A DNA stretch of 9,623 nucleotides from Chloroflexota bacterium (GTDB lineage Bacteria; Chloroflexota; Anaerolineae; Anaerolineales; Villigracilaceae), in contig JAJYOO010000066.1 in NCBI GenBank assembly GCA_021796155.1, positions 1 to 9,623 of the forward strand, read 5' to 3'. The translations under genes and the position numbers were made by a program. The notes under the pieces are model-generated. The model was not told where the DNA came from and ran no database searches. It worked only from the letters and a program-made list of their open reading frames with translations. This document shows, in pieces, positions 1-6,523 of this stretch. Position 1 is the stretch's first letter, and the number at the start of each line of letters is the position of its first letter.

Positions 1-3000
1 GCTGCCATCGTCATTGCGCGCAGATAATCCAATTTGAAATGCCAGACGAAGATCGCGCCTTTCGGACAAGTCGCCTGACATGTCCCACAACCTTTGCAAA
101 CAGTTTCATCCACAACCACGCGCTTCCTGGTTTGACCTGCTTCGTTTTGATATTCAACCAACGTGATCGCTTTGAATGGACAGGGATCAACGCAATAGGC
201 GCAACCATCACATTTATCTTCATTGACGTGGGAAATGATCGGCTCGATTTCAATCGTACGATTCGACAACACGGTTGCGGCGCGCCCCGCGGCAGCCAAA
301 GCCTGAGTGACAGATTCAGTCAACGCTTTCTTTGGATAATGCGCCATGCCGCATAAAAAGATTCCATCGCTGGCAAAATCAACGGGGCGCAATTTGAGAT
401 GTGCTTCCTGGAAGAAACCGTCGGATGTGAGCGGGACCTTGAGCAACTTGGCGACTTGGTCTGCGTCATTTCGCGGGACAACAGCCACCGACAAAACAAG
501 TTGATCTGCTTCGAGTGCGACATTTGCGTCTAACATTTCATCGTGAACAATAACTTGTAATATTCCGTCTGCATGGATTTCAGGCTGACGTTTTTCGTCG
601 AAGCGCAGGAAGGTCACACCCGCCGCGCGTGCTTGACGATAATAAGGTTCCATCAAGCCATAAGTCCGTATGTCGCGATAGAGAATGTAAACTTCCGTTT
701 GCGGGCTGACCTTCTTGATTTCCATCGCGTTCTTGACGGCTTGTCCGCAACACAGGCGGCTACAATAAGGTCGCTCCGCTGTTCGCGAGCCGACGCATTG
801 AATCATCACAACGGATTTTAGATTTTGGATTTCAGATTTACGATTGGCGATCTGATCTTCCAACTCAAGTTGCGTGACGACACGCTTATCTTGTCCATAG
901 AGATATTCAGTCGGTTGATAAGGTTGGGCGCCGGTTGCAACAATCACTACTCCGTGATTGATAGCGATCTCACTCCCCAGTTCTCCCTCTTCTTCGGGAG
1001 AAGGAGAACTGACTGTTGTCTTGTATTTCCCCAGGCTTCCGCTGAACGATTTGATCTCAGCATTCAAGAAAGTATGAATGTTCGGATGGCTAAGTGTTTT
1101 CTCAACCATCTTCTTCAATAACGCTTGCGGTTCGGCGTGACTCAACAGGAAATGCAAATGACGCATATTGCCGCCGAGTTCGCTTTCGCGTTCGACAATG
1201 GAAACTTTGAATCCTTGATTCGCCAGTTCATTCGCGGCAGTCATGCCCGCCACACCGCCGCCTATGACCAACGCGTCGTGATTGAATTCCAGCGATTTGC
1301 GTGGCAACGGCTCGACCATTCGCACTTTGGTCACCGCCATGCGGACAAGGTCTTTTGCTTTTTGCGTCGCGGCTTCGGGTTGATCGCGATGCACCCACGA
1401 ACATTGATCGCGAATGTTCGCCAATTCAAACAAATAGAAATTCAATCCTGCTTCGCGGATTGCATTTTGGAATAACGGTTCATGCGTGCGCGGAGTGCAA
1501 GACGCGACCACCACGCGATTCAAGTTATATTCTTTCACAGCCGCTTTGATCTTAGCTTGCGAATCAGTTGAACAGGCAAACAAATTGTGATCGGCAACGA
1601 CCACGTTAGGCAAAGACCGCGCGTATTCAGTGACCGATGCGACATCAACCACACCCGCGATGTTCGTCCCGCAATGACAGACGAAGACTCCGACGCGCGG
1701 TTCCTGTCCCTTCACGTCAATCTCGGGCGGATAAACTTTCGGTGCGACGAGCGTATGACGACCTTCAGCAAGAAGAGTCATTGCACGCGCCGCGGCTGCG
1801 CTGGCAGACATCACAGTTTCGGGAATATCTTTCGGTTCAGCAAAAGGTCCGCAAACGTAGACTCCTTCGCGGCTGGTGTTGAGCGGCGACAAGTTCGTCG
1901 TCTTGCAAAAACCGTCAGGGCGCAGATCCACTTTCAGTTCGTCAGCGAGGCGCTTCATCCCGCTCGGGGCTTGGAGTCCGACTGAAAGCACGACCATATC
2001 AAAAGTCTCGGTGATGAGACGACCACCAGGAAGCGCATATTGGATTTCAAGATTCCCCGTCGCCGCGTCCTGTCGAATCGTCGAAGGCATCGCACGCACA
2101 TACTTCACGCCCGATGATTTGGCGCGCTCGAAATACGCGTCGAAGCCTTTGCCATACGCGCGGAAGTCAATATAAAAAACTGTGCAGTCGGTTCCGGGCG
2201 CGTGCTCTTGCGTGATGATGGTTTGCTTGGTGGCATACATGCAACAAACTGCCGAACACCAATTGCGATCCGCGCGGCGCGAACCAACACATTGAATCCA
2301 CGCGATGCGTTTCGGCTCCGCGCCATCCGACGGACGTTTGAGGTGACCGCTGTATGGCCCGCTCGGCGAAAGGATGCGTTCGTATTGCTGGCTGGTGACA
2401 ACGTTTGGATAACGACCCAAACCATATTCGCCAGAAAGATGCGCGTCGTAAAGTTCAAAGCCCGATGCGAGAATCACCGCGCCGACTTCGATCTGTTCGA
2501 TGCGCGCAGCTTGATTATGGTCAATCGCGCCCGCCGCGCATTTGTAATAACAAGCGAGACATTCCGAACACACGCCGCACTGCAAACAACGCGACGCTTC
2601 GGCACGCGCCTCTTCTTCGGTGAATCCGCGATTGACTTCTTCGAATGTGCGCGTGCGCGAATCGGGATTCAACGCTTCCATCTTGACCCGCGGCTGGACT
2701 CTGATTTCTCCGCGGCGAATCTGCTCTGCGACTTCGGTTGGATTCATTTTGACGACTGGCAAATCCGTATGATGGCGCAGTTCAAGATTCTCGCCGCGCA
2801 AATATTTATGGATGCTGTCAGCGGCTTTGTGTCCCGCGGCAATCGCATCAACAACGAATGCGGTGCCTGTGGTCGCGTCACCTGCGGCAAACACGCCCGC
2901 GCGACTCGTCGCATAAGTATTTGGATTCACGGCGATGGTTCGCTGCTTTGTAATACCAACACCGCCGTCTTCGGGGATGAAAGCCAATCCCGCTCGCTGA

Positions 3001-3665
3001 CCGATGGCAAAGATGACCATATCGCAATTGAGCTTGTGTTCGCTGTTCGGAATGGTTTCGAGAGTCAGCGCACCATCGGATTCAAATTTCATGAATGAGA
3101 CGTTGACCGCTTCCACGCCGCTGACCCGCCCATTATCTGAAAAGACGCGGGTGAATGATCGGCTTGGATAAAACGTGATGTTCTCGTCCTCTGCTTCGCG
3201 AATCTCATCTTCGTTGGCAGGCATCGTCTCGCGCGATTCGAGAAAAGCCATGTCAACTTTTTTCGCGCCGAGTCGAAGCGCCGTGCGCGCACAATCCATC
3301 GCGACGTTGCCACCGCCGAGAACCAGCACGTGTCGGTTCTTCAAATCGGGACCGTTGTTCATGCGTACGTCGCGCAGGAAAATCGTGTTGATCAAAACGT
3401 CGGGATGGTCCGCGCCAGGGATCGGCAGTTTCTTTCCCTCGTGCGCGCCGACCGCGATCAAGATCGAGCCAAATCCTTGAGCGAAAACATCATCGAGATT
3501 ATTGACAGGCGTGTTCAAACGCAGTTCAACACCGAGATCGAGAATTTCCTGAATCTCGCGATTGATGATCCACGAGGGCAGACGATATTCGGGCACGCCA
3601 ACGCGCAACATGCCGCCCGCGACTGGCAACGCTTCAAAGATCGTGACGCCATAACCAGGCCGCAT
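1..3665 (-). CDS. hdrA: HdrA-like oxidoreductase, C-terminal part (GltD-like + two HdrA cores + ferredoxins); partial at left edge
   Basis: This frame is open with no stop from an ATG at 3665 to the window edge, about 1221 residues. It is the continuation of the N-terminal hdrA frame, displaced by a frame break. Residue numbers count from that ATG. GYGVTIFEALPVAGG at 4-18 is the second half of a GltD-type FAD fold. GGGNVA at 117-122 is the NAD(P)H Rossmann motif. A Cys-rich motif (C360, C363, C366, C369, C372, C376) should hold Fe-S. A first HdrA core has IQCVGS at 457 and CSAVCC at 470. A second HdrA unit begins near CHCG at 663, with FAD motif GGGVAG at 802-807 and again IQCVGS at 955 with a CSRLCC. 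Ferredoxin motifs lie at 1152 (CDGCAYC) and 1190 (CKGCGTC). Inferred role: cytosolic flavin-based electron transfer from NAD(P)H to HdrBC and ferredoxin. The ATG at 3665 has no good ribosome site (AGG only 3 nt upstream), so it is probably not a natural start; the intact gene would read through from 4462. Confidence 0.88.
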   Translation of the reverse strand, partial: MRPGYGVTIFEALPVAGGMLRVGVPEYRLPSWIINREIQEILDLGVELRLNTPVNNLDDVFAQGFGSILIAVGAHEGKKLPIPGADHPDVLINTIFLRDVRMNNGPDLKNRHVLVLGGGNVAMDCARTALRLGAKKVDMAFLESRETMPANEDEIREAEDENITFYPSRSFTRVFSDNGRVSGVEAVNVSFMKFESDGALTLETIPNSEHKLNCDMVIFAIGQRAGLAFIPEDGGVGITKQRTIAVNPNTYATSRAGVFAAGDATTGTAFVVDAIAAGHKAADSIHKYLRGENLELRHHTDLPVVKMNPTEVAEQIRRGEIRVQPRVKMEALNPDSRTRTFEEVNRGFTEEEARAEASRCLQCGVCSECLACYYKCAAGAIDHNQAARIEQIEVGAVILASGFELYDAHLSGEYGLGRYPNVVTSQQYERILSPSGPYSGHLKRPSDGAEPKRIAWIQCVGSRRADRNWCSAVCCMYATKQTIITQEHAPGTDCTVFYIDFRAYGKGFDAYFERAKSSGVKYVRAMPSTIRQDAATGNLEIQYALPGGRLITETFDMVVLSVGLQAPSGMKRLADELKVDLRPDGFCKTTNLSPLNTSREGVYVCGPFAEPKDIPETVMSASAAAARAMTLLAEGRHTLVAPKVYPPEIDVKGQEPRVGVFVCHCGTNIAGVVDVASVTEYARSLPNVVVADHNLFACSTDSQAKIKAAVKEYNLNRVVVASCTPRTHEPLFQNAIREAGLNFYLFELANIRDQCSWVHRDQPEAATQKAKDLVRMAVTKVRMVEPLPRKSLEFNHDALVIGGGVAGMTAANELANQGFKVSIVERESELGGNMRHLHFLLSHAEPQALLKKMVEKTLSHPNIHTFLNAEIKSFSGSLGKYKTTVSSPSPEEEGELGSEIAINHGVVIVATGAQPYQPTEYLYGQDKRVVTQLELEDQIANRKSEIQNLKSVVMIQCVGSRTAERPYCSRLCCGQAVKNAMEIKKVSPQTEVYILYRDIRTYGLMEPYYRQARAAGVTFLRFDEKRQPEIHADGILQVIVHDEMLDANVALEADQLVLSVAVVPRNDADQVAKLLKVPLTSDGFFQEAHLKLRPVDFASDGIFLCGMAHYPKKALTESVTQALAAAGRAATVLSNRTIEIEPIISHVNEDKCDGCAYCVDPCPFKAITLVEYQNEAGQTRKRVVVDETVCKGCGTCQATCPKGAIFVWHFKLDYLRAMTMA
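814..855. repeat. degenerate 7-nt tandem repeat inside hdrA
   Basis: On the plus strand six consecutive heptamers start with GAT: GATTTTA, GATTTTG, GATTTCA, GATTTAC, GATTGGC, GATCTGA. The first four are close to GATTTNN. Read on the minus strand in the hdrA frame they encode low-complexity IANRKSEIQNLKS, placed just before the conserved VVMIQCVGS strand. It looks like an in-frame insertion of a short tandem repeat. Confidence 0.6.
978..1011. repeat. intragenic palindromic insert in hdrA
   Basis: CAGTTCTCC and GGAGAACTG form perfect 9-bp arms around 16 nt. After one mismatch three more base pairs extend the stem. In the hdrA frame the element encodes SSPSPEEEGELGS, a hydrophilic loop between KTTV and EIAINHGVVIVATGA. 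It looks like a small palindromic repeat tolerated at a surface loop. Confidence 0.55.
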
Positions 3666-4462
3666 GGACCTGACCCGATAATGGCGACGCGTTCATCGTA
3701 TTTTCGTTCGACTGACTTCGGCGCGGCGTACGCTTCCGCATAAACCGTATCGGTGACAAAACGTTTGAGCGCGGCAATGGAAATCGGTTCATCAACGAGG
3801 TTGCGATTGCAGGCTGTCTCACAACGATGATTGCAGATGCGTCCGCAAATGCCAGGAAATGGATTATCTTCTTTGATGACGCGCAGTGCTTCGTCGTAAC
3901 GGCCTTCGCGGATCATGGCGATGTAACCCTGAGCGCGTTGGCCTGCGGGACACGCGTCGCGGCAAGGAGCGATTCCTTTTTTCTCGATGGCAAACGCGTT
4001 CGGCACAGCTTGAGGATAAAGTTTATAAGTCGCTTTACGTTGACTCAAATCACCGTTGAAATTATCTGTAATTGTGATTGGACAAACCGTCGCGCAATCA
4101 CCACATGCCGTGCATTTGCTTAAGTCAATGTAGCGCGGCTTGTGATTGACGGTCGCCGTGAAATGTCCCGCTTCGCCGTCGAGTTTCAATAATTCTGTGT
4201 CGGTCATCACCGAAATGTTTCGATGTCCCGCGGTCGCCACCAAGCGCGGGCTAATTGTGCACATGGCGCAATCATTGGTTGGAAAAGTTTTATCCAACGC
4301 CGCCATGTGCCCGCCGATGGCTGGTTCTTTTTCAACGAGATAAACTTTGAAACCTGAATCAGCTAGGTCGAGGCTGGCTTGCATTCCAGCGATCCCGCCG
4401 CCGACAACCATGACAGCACCAGTGGGTTTGTTAGAGAGAGGAGTTGGGAAATTATTGGTCAT
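3515..4462 (-). CDS. hdrA: HdrA-like oxidoreductase, N-terminal part (HdrA FAD module + ferredoxin + start of GltD-like domain); frame-broken
   Basis: The chosen start is the ATG at 4462; an in-frame TTG at 4468 is an alternative, and neither has a strong ribosome site. Residues 21-26 (GGGIAG) are the HdrA FAD-binding Rossmann motif. NDCAMCTISPRL (Cys65, Cys68) is the typical HdrA motif. CTACGDCATVCP (Cys117, 120, 123, 127) is a [4Fe-4S] ferredoxin motif. From about residue 165, CRDACPAGQRAQGYI and CGRICNHRCETAC match the Fe-S N-terminus of GltD-like NAD(P)H oxidoreductases, followed by VAIIGSGPCGL, the start of the GltD FAD fold. Homology ends there (about nt 3659). The last 50 or so residues, down to the stop at 3515, are frameshift sequence with no resemblance to the family. 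It is third in an hdrC-hdrB-hdrA operon, 42 nt after the hdrB stop. As it stands the product is a truncated HdrA head. Either the gene is damaged or the sequence is wrong here. Confidence 0.87.
   Translation of the reverse strand: MTNNFPTPLSNKPTGAVMVVGGGIAGMQASLDLADSGFKVYLVEKEPAIGGHMAALDKTFPTNDCAMCTISPRLVATAGHRNISVMTDTELLKLDGEAGHFTATVNHKPRYIDLSKCTACGDCATVCPITITDNFNGDLSQRKATYKLYPQAVPNAFAIEKKGIAPCRDACPAGQRAQGYIAMIREGRYDEALRVIKEDNPFPGICGRICNHRCETACNRNLVDEPISIAALKRFVTDTVYAEAYAAPKSVERKYDERVAIIGSGPCGLVMASRSLKRCQSRAACCALACPNIVCPRGSSIARFRKFSISVLNCV
3656..3670 (-). other. hdrA: frame break / small deletion inside hdrA
   Basis: Read on the minus strand, GSGP (3670 region) is followed by only 8 nt (TGCGGCCT) before the codons for GYGVTIFE begin at 3656, in another frame. 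In GltD-like proteins this segment normally reads GxGPAGL, about nine more residues, then the equivalent of GYGVTIFE. The sequence is therefore short by a number of bases of the form 3n+1, probably about 28. The missing part is the helix after the dinucleotide-binding loop. Both flanks retain full family character, so the lesion is recent or artefactual. Confidence 0.8.
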
Positions 4463-4470
4463 GTTCAAGA

Positions 4471-4497
4471 GTGCCTAAAGTGAAAGTGACTAAAGTG
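4471..4497. repeat. 15-nt-period direct repeat in the hdrB-hdrA spacer
   Basis: GTGCCTAAAGTG (4471-4482) and GTGACTAAAGTG (4486-4497) differ at one base and are separated by AAA. They fill most of the 42-nt spacer before the hdrA start. No regulatory role can be assigned. Confidence 0.6.
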
Positions 4498-4504
4498 CGG
4501 AGTG

Positions 4505-5395
4505 TCATACATTCACCATCGAACGTGCTTTGCAGGTTTCCAACATCAATGGAAGCGGGTCAACGATGTGGCGTTTGAAGCCAAGTTCTTTGTCGGGCAA
4601 GCCAAAGGCATATCCAAGCACTTGCGAGAAATAAAGCACGGGCATGTTCAAGTCATGTCCAAGTTTTTCGGCAATTGCATCTTGACGCGTATCGAGATTG
4701 GCATGGCACATGGGACAGCCGACAACAATCGCTTCTGCGCCTGCTTCAATTGCGGACCGGAATATTTTTTGGCACATGTCCACAACGTAATCGGGTTTGA
4801 TCATGCTGAAGTGCGCGCCGCAGCAATCTACTTTGCGCGGCCAGTCTAACGTTTGAATGCCGACCCAATTCAACAAGCGGTCCATACTTTGCGGATTTTC
4901 GGGATCGTCGAATTGCATCAACTTCGCGGGACGCGAAATATGACATCCGTAATAGCAGACCGCTTTGAGGCCCGATAAGTCGCGCTTCACGGATGAACGA
5001 ATACGCGTCTCGAATGAGTCATCGCTGAGGAGTTCGAGCGGATGAATTGTCGGCGGAGGAGAATCCAACGGGAGTTCGAGAACCGCTTCAACGTCCGCGC
5101 GAAGCGACGGGCTTTCCTCCACAACTTTGGTCGCATGTTTGAAATGATAAAGGCAGGCGCTGCACGGCGCGATCAATTTGTCATATCCCTGCTTTTCGGC
5201 TTGCGCCACATTCCAAAGCGGAGTCGCTAATCCAAGCAAACGCGAAAGCGACGGCGCAGCCAATGTACCGCAGCAAATCCAATCGGGCAAATCTTCGATG
5301 GTGATTTCGAGATGGGCAAAAAGGGTGCGAATCGATTCGTCGTATTCGGCGCTGATGCCCTCGAGCGAGCAACCTGGATAATAGCCGAGTCTCAT
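4505..5395 (-). CDS. hdrB: HdrB-like heterodisulfide reductase subunit B (two CCG domains)
   Basis: The product is 296 residues, the normal HdrB length. It carries two cysteine-rich CCG domains that in HdrB ligate non-cubane [4Fe-4S] clusters: Cys9, Cys41-Cys42 and Cys78-x2-Cys81 in the first half; Cys147/Cys151, Cys191-Cys192 and Cys227-x2-Cys230 in the second. In methanogens this subunit reduces the CoM-S-S-CoB disulfide. In bacteria the natural substrate is usually unknown and may be another disulfide, a thiol carrier or an electron carrier. The protein has no membrane segment and should be cytosolic. The ATG at 5395 overlaps the hdrC stop in an ATGA arrangement and has an AAGGAG ribosome site 8 nt upstream, so translation is probably coupled. 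HdrC should deliver electrons to it and HdrA should be the flavin hub. All expected cysteines are present. Confidence 0.93.
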   Translation of the reverse strand: MRLGYYPGCSLEGISAEYDESIRTLFAHLEITIEDLPDWICCGTLAAPSLSRLLGLATPLWNVAQAEKQGYDKLIAPCSACLYHFKHATKVVEESPSLRADVEAVLELPLDSPPPTIHPLELLSDDSFETRIRSSVKRDLSGLKAVCYYGCHISRPAKLMQFDDPENPQSMDRLLNWVGIQTLDWPRKVDCCGAHFSMIKPDYVVDMCQKIFRSAIEAGAEAIVVGCPMCHANLDTRQDAIAEKLGHDLNMPVLYFSQVLGYAFGLPDKELGFKRHIVDPLPLMLETCKARSMVNV

Positions 5396-5928
5396 GCGCG
5401 TGACTCCTTTTCACGGGCGAGGGCGTTGCGATAAATTTTTCGGAAGCGACCACCACCGATGGGAAGAGGCGGCGGCTTGACGCGTCCGCGCACGAGCAGT
5501 TTCATCGCCAGCGGCAAGTCAGCCATCAGTTGACCCGTCAGCAATTGCGTGATGCCCGCCACCGACGCATCGTGGATTTTTCCGTTGAGGCGCATGTTGT
5601 CCACGAAGCCGTGATAATAAATGTCAATGACTTTCACGCTGGGCGTGATGCCGCGTTGCAAAGCGAGGAGGCGCGCGGCAGCCATCGCCGCAGCTGGCTC
5701 GACTTGTTGCGGACAGCGCGAGGTGCAGGTTTCGCAATCTACGCACAACCAGATGGCTTCGCTATTGAGTACAGAATCAGCACGTCCCAGGCGGATGCTG
5801 TGCATCACCTGGGACGGTTTGAGATCCATCTTATCAGCCAGTGGGCAACCCGAGGAGCACTTGCTGCACTGGTAACACAAGTTGACGTTTTGCCCGCTGA
5901 GGGCTTGGATTTCGTCTCGGAAAGCCAT
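5392..5928 (-). CDS. hdrC: HdrC-like heterodisulfide reductase subunit C (2x[4Fe-4S])
   Basis: The product is 178 residues, typical for HdrC. It has two ferredoxin-type motifs, CYQCSKCSSGCP (Cys18, 21, 24, 28) and CVDCETCTSRCP (Cys62, 65, 68, 72). These are expected to bind two [4Fe-4S] clusters that carry electrons between HdrA and HdrB. There is no transmembrane segment, so this is the soluble HdrABC type rather than the membrane-anchored HdrDE or DsrMK type. The C-terminal tail is basic. The ATG at 5928 has an AAGGA ribosome site 6 nt upstream. This is the first gene of the hdrC-hdrB-hdrA operon. Its leader carries a perfect 12-bp hairpin, and a terminator closes the upstream small-gene cluster, so it very likely has its own promoter between 5982 and 6062. 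Confidence 0.93.
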   Translation of the reverse strand: MAFRDEIQALSGQNVNLCYQCSKCSSGCPLADKMDLKPSQVMHSIRLGRADSVLNSEAIWLCVDCETCTSRCPQQVEPAAAMAAARLLALQRGITPSVKVIDIYYHGFVDNMRLNGKIHDASVAGITQLLTGQLMADLPLAMKLLVRGRVKPPPLPIGGGRFRKIYRNALAREKESRA

Positions 5929-5949
5929 GAGCGTTCCTTTTGAAAACGA

Positions 5950-5981
5950 AAGATGAACAGTCGGAATGAACTGTTCATCTT
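5950..5981 (-). promoter_or_regulatory. perfect 12-bp inverted repeat in the hdrC leader
   Basis: AAGATGAACAGT and ACTGTTCATCTT flank an 8-nt loop, with no mismatch. The hairpin ends 21 nt upstream of the hdrC ATG and leaves the ribosome site free. On the minus strand it is followed by TCGTTTTC, a modest T-tract. It may be an attenuator or terminator, an mRNA-stabilising 5' hairpin, or an operator for a dimeric regulator. The symmetry is directly visible; the role is inferred. Confidence 0.6.
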
Positions 5982-6061
5982 AGTTTATTCGGGAGGCTTA
6001 GGCTTGGGAATTCACATTTGGGTCAAAGCGTGAGCTAAAGAGGTCAAGGTGGTTTTAAACA
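5982..6061 (-). promoter_or_regulatory. probable promoter region of the hdr operon (no clear core promoter)
   Basis: This segment lies between the terminator of the small-gene cluster and the hdrC leader hairpin, so the hdr promoter should be here. Two copies of TTGACC occur on the minus strand (6047-6042 and 6026-6021), 21 bp apart, or two helical turns. Either could be a -35 element, or the pair a regulator site. No convincing -10 box follows; the best is CCTAAG at 6002-5997. The assignment rests mainly on position. Confidence 0.3.
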
Positions 6062-6099
6062 CGGAAAAGGAAAGAGACTGGTTTATGTGTCCAGTCTCT
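6062..6099 (-). terminator. intrinsic terminator after the small membrane-protein cluster
   Basis: On the minus strand AGAGACTGG and CCAGTCTCT form a perfect 9-bp stem around a 9-nt loop (6099-6073). It is followed at once by the T-rich tract TTCCTTTTCC. It lies 45 nt beyond the stop of the last small-gene frame at 6144. In the plus direction the stem is followed by CTATGTTATTG, a poorer tract, so minus is the likely direction. Confidence 0.7.
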
Positions 6100-6143
6100 C
6101 TATGTTATTGTGGATTTGAGGGCGGTTTTGTTAGCATCTTGGT

Positions 6144-6328
6144 TTATATTGCCAAACCGAAAAAAACCATAATCATGCCTGCAAAACCGGGGCCGATATA
6201 GATGACGGTACTTGTAGTGTCATGCGTTGGGAGTGCTGTGATAAGCCCAGGAACAAATGCGCCAATTAACGCGCCGCCAACAATCTTTAGGAATTCTCTT
6301 ATCCAATCTCGCTTCTTTTGAGAAAAAA
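6144..6328 (-). other. frameshifted continuation: two-helix membrane tail with no start codon
   Basis: This minus-strand frame has no usable ATG, GTG or TTG between its upstream stop (TGA at 6344-6342) and the membrane region. It nevertheless encodes a convincing tail: a charged linker (QKKRDWIREF), hydrophobic helix FLKIVGGALIGAFVPGLIT, polar turn LPTHDTTST, then helix VIYIGPGFAGMIMVFFGLAI and a TAA at 6144. It is read sensibly only if entered from the 6299-6523 gene by a -1 shift at the T6 run. The linker then follows VEEAVEFF naturally. A real gene with one lost T is the simplest explanation; programmed frameshifting is the alternative. Confidence 0.55.
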
Positions 6329-6523
6329 TTCTACTGCTTCTTCAACGTGGCGTCTTAATACGAGTTCGGCGTTTTCTCGTGACGCTAACACTTTAGCTTG
6401 TAGAACAAGGGTAGTGGCAAAATCGTCAACATATTTTTTGGCTTGTTCACCAGCGGATTGATGCAAAGGTTTCGCGATAACTTCATTTGCGTTAAGTGGC
6501 ACTCTGGACTGAAGGCTGCTCAT
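6299..6523 (-). CDS. small helical protein of unknown function; may continue by frameshift to 6144
   Basis: The chosen start is the ATG at 6523 (MSSLQSR), because a clean GGAGG ribosome site sits about 6 nt upstream. A TTG at 6541 also opens the frame but has no such site. The product is 74 residues, hydrophilic and helix-prone; VLASRENAELVLRRHVEEA vaguely recalls a histone-fold helix pattern, but I do not recognise a family. It overlaps the end of the preceding membrane-protein frame by 32 nt, suggesting coupled translation. Near the end the frame crosses a run of six T (minus strand, 6328-6323). A shift of -1 there would bypass the stop at 6299 and add a two-helix membrane tail ending at 6144. 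Either the 74-residue form is real, or the gene is about 125 residues with a homopolymer deletion in this sequence. Confidence 0.65.
   Translation of the reverse strand: MSSLQSRVPLNANEVIAKPLHQSAGEQAKKYVDDFATTLVLQAKVLASRENAELVLRRHVEEAVEFFLKRSEIG

Noticed and set aside
1125..1985. Plus-strand ORFs of 116 and 132 codons
   Set aside because: Both are antisense to the conserved hdrA second core, show no domain or ribosome site, and follow from the codon bias of the minus-strand gene.
2202..3098. Long plus-strand ORF of 298 codons
   Set aside because: It lies fully antisense to the hdrA frame, which has continuous family motifs (NAD(P)H Rossmann, Fe-S, HdrA core). The plus-strand product is rich in Arg, Asp and Phe with no recognisable domain, so it is a shadow frame.
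3515..3656. C-terminal end of the first hdrA frame as genuine protein
   Set aside because: The sequence after GSGPCGL is Arg/Ser/Cys-rich and unlike any HdrA, while the other frame over the same bases reads GYGVTIFEALPVAGG, the expected GltD continuation.
6141..6165. GGTTT...AAACC hairpin near the end of the small-gene cluster
   Set aside because: The stem is only 5 bp and overlaps the last codons of the membrane tail; the stronger terminator is at 6062-6099.
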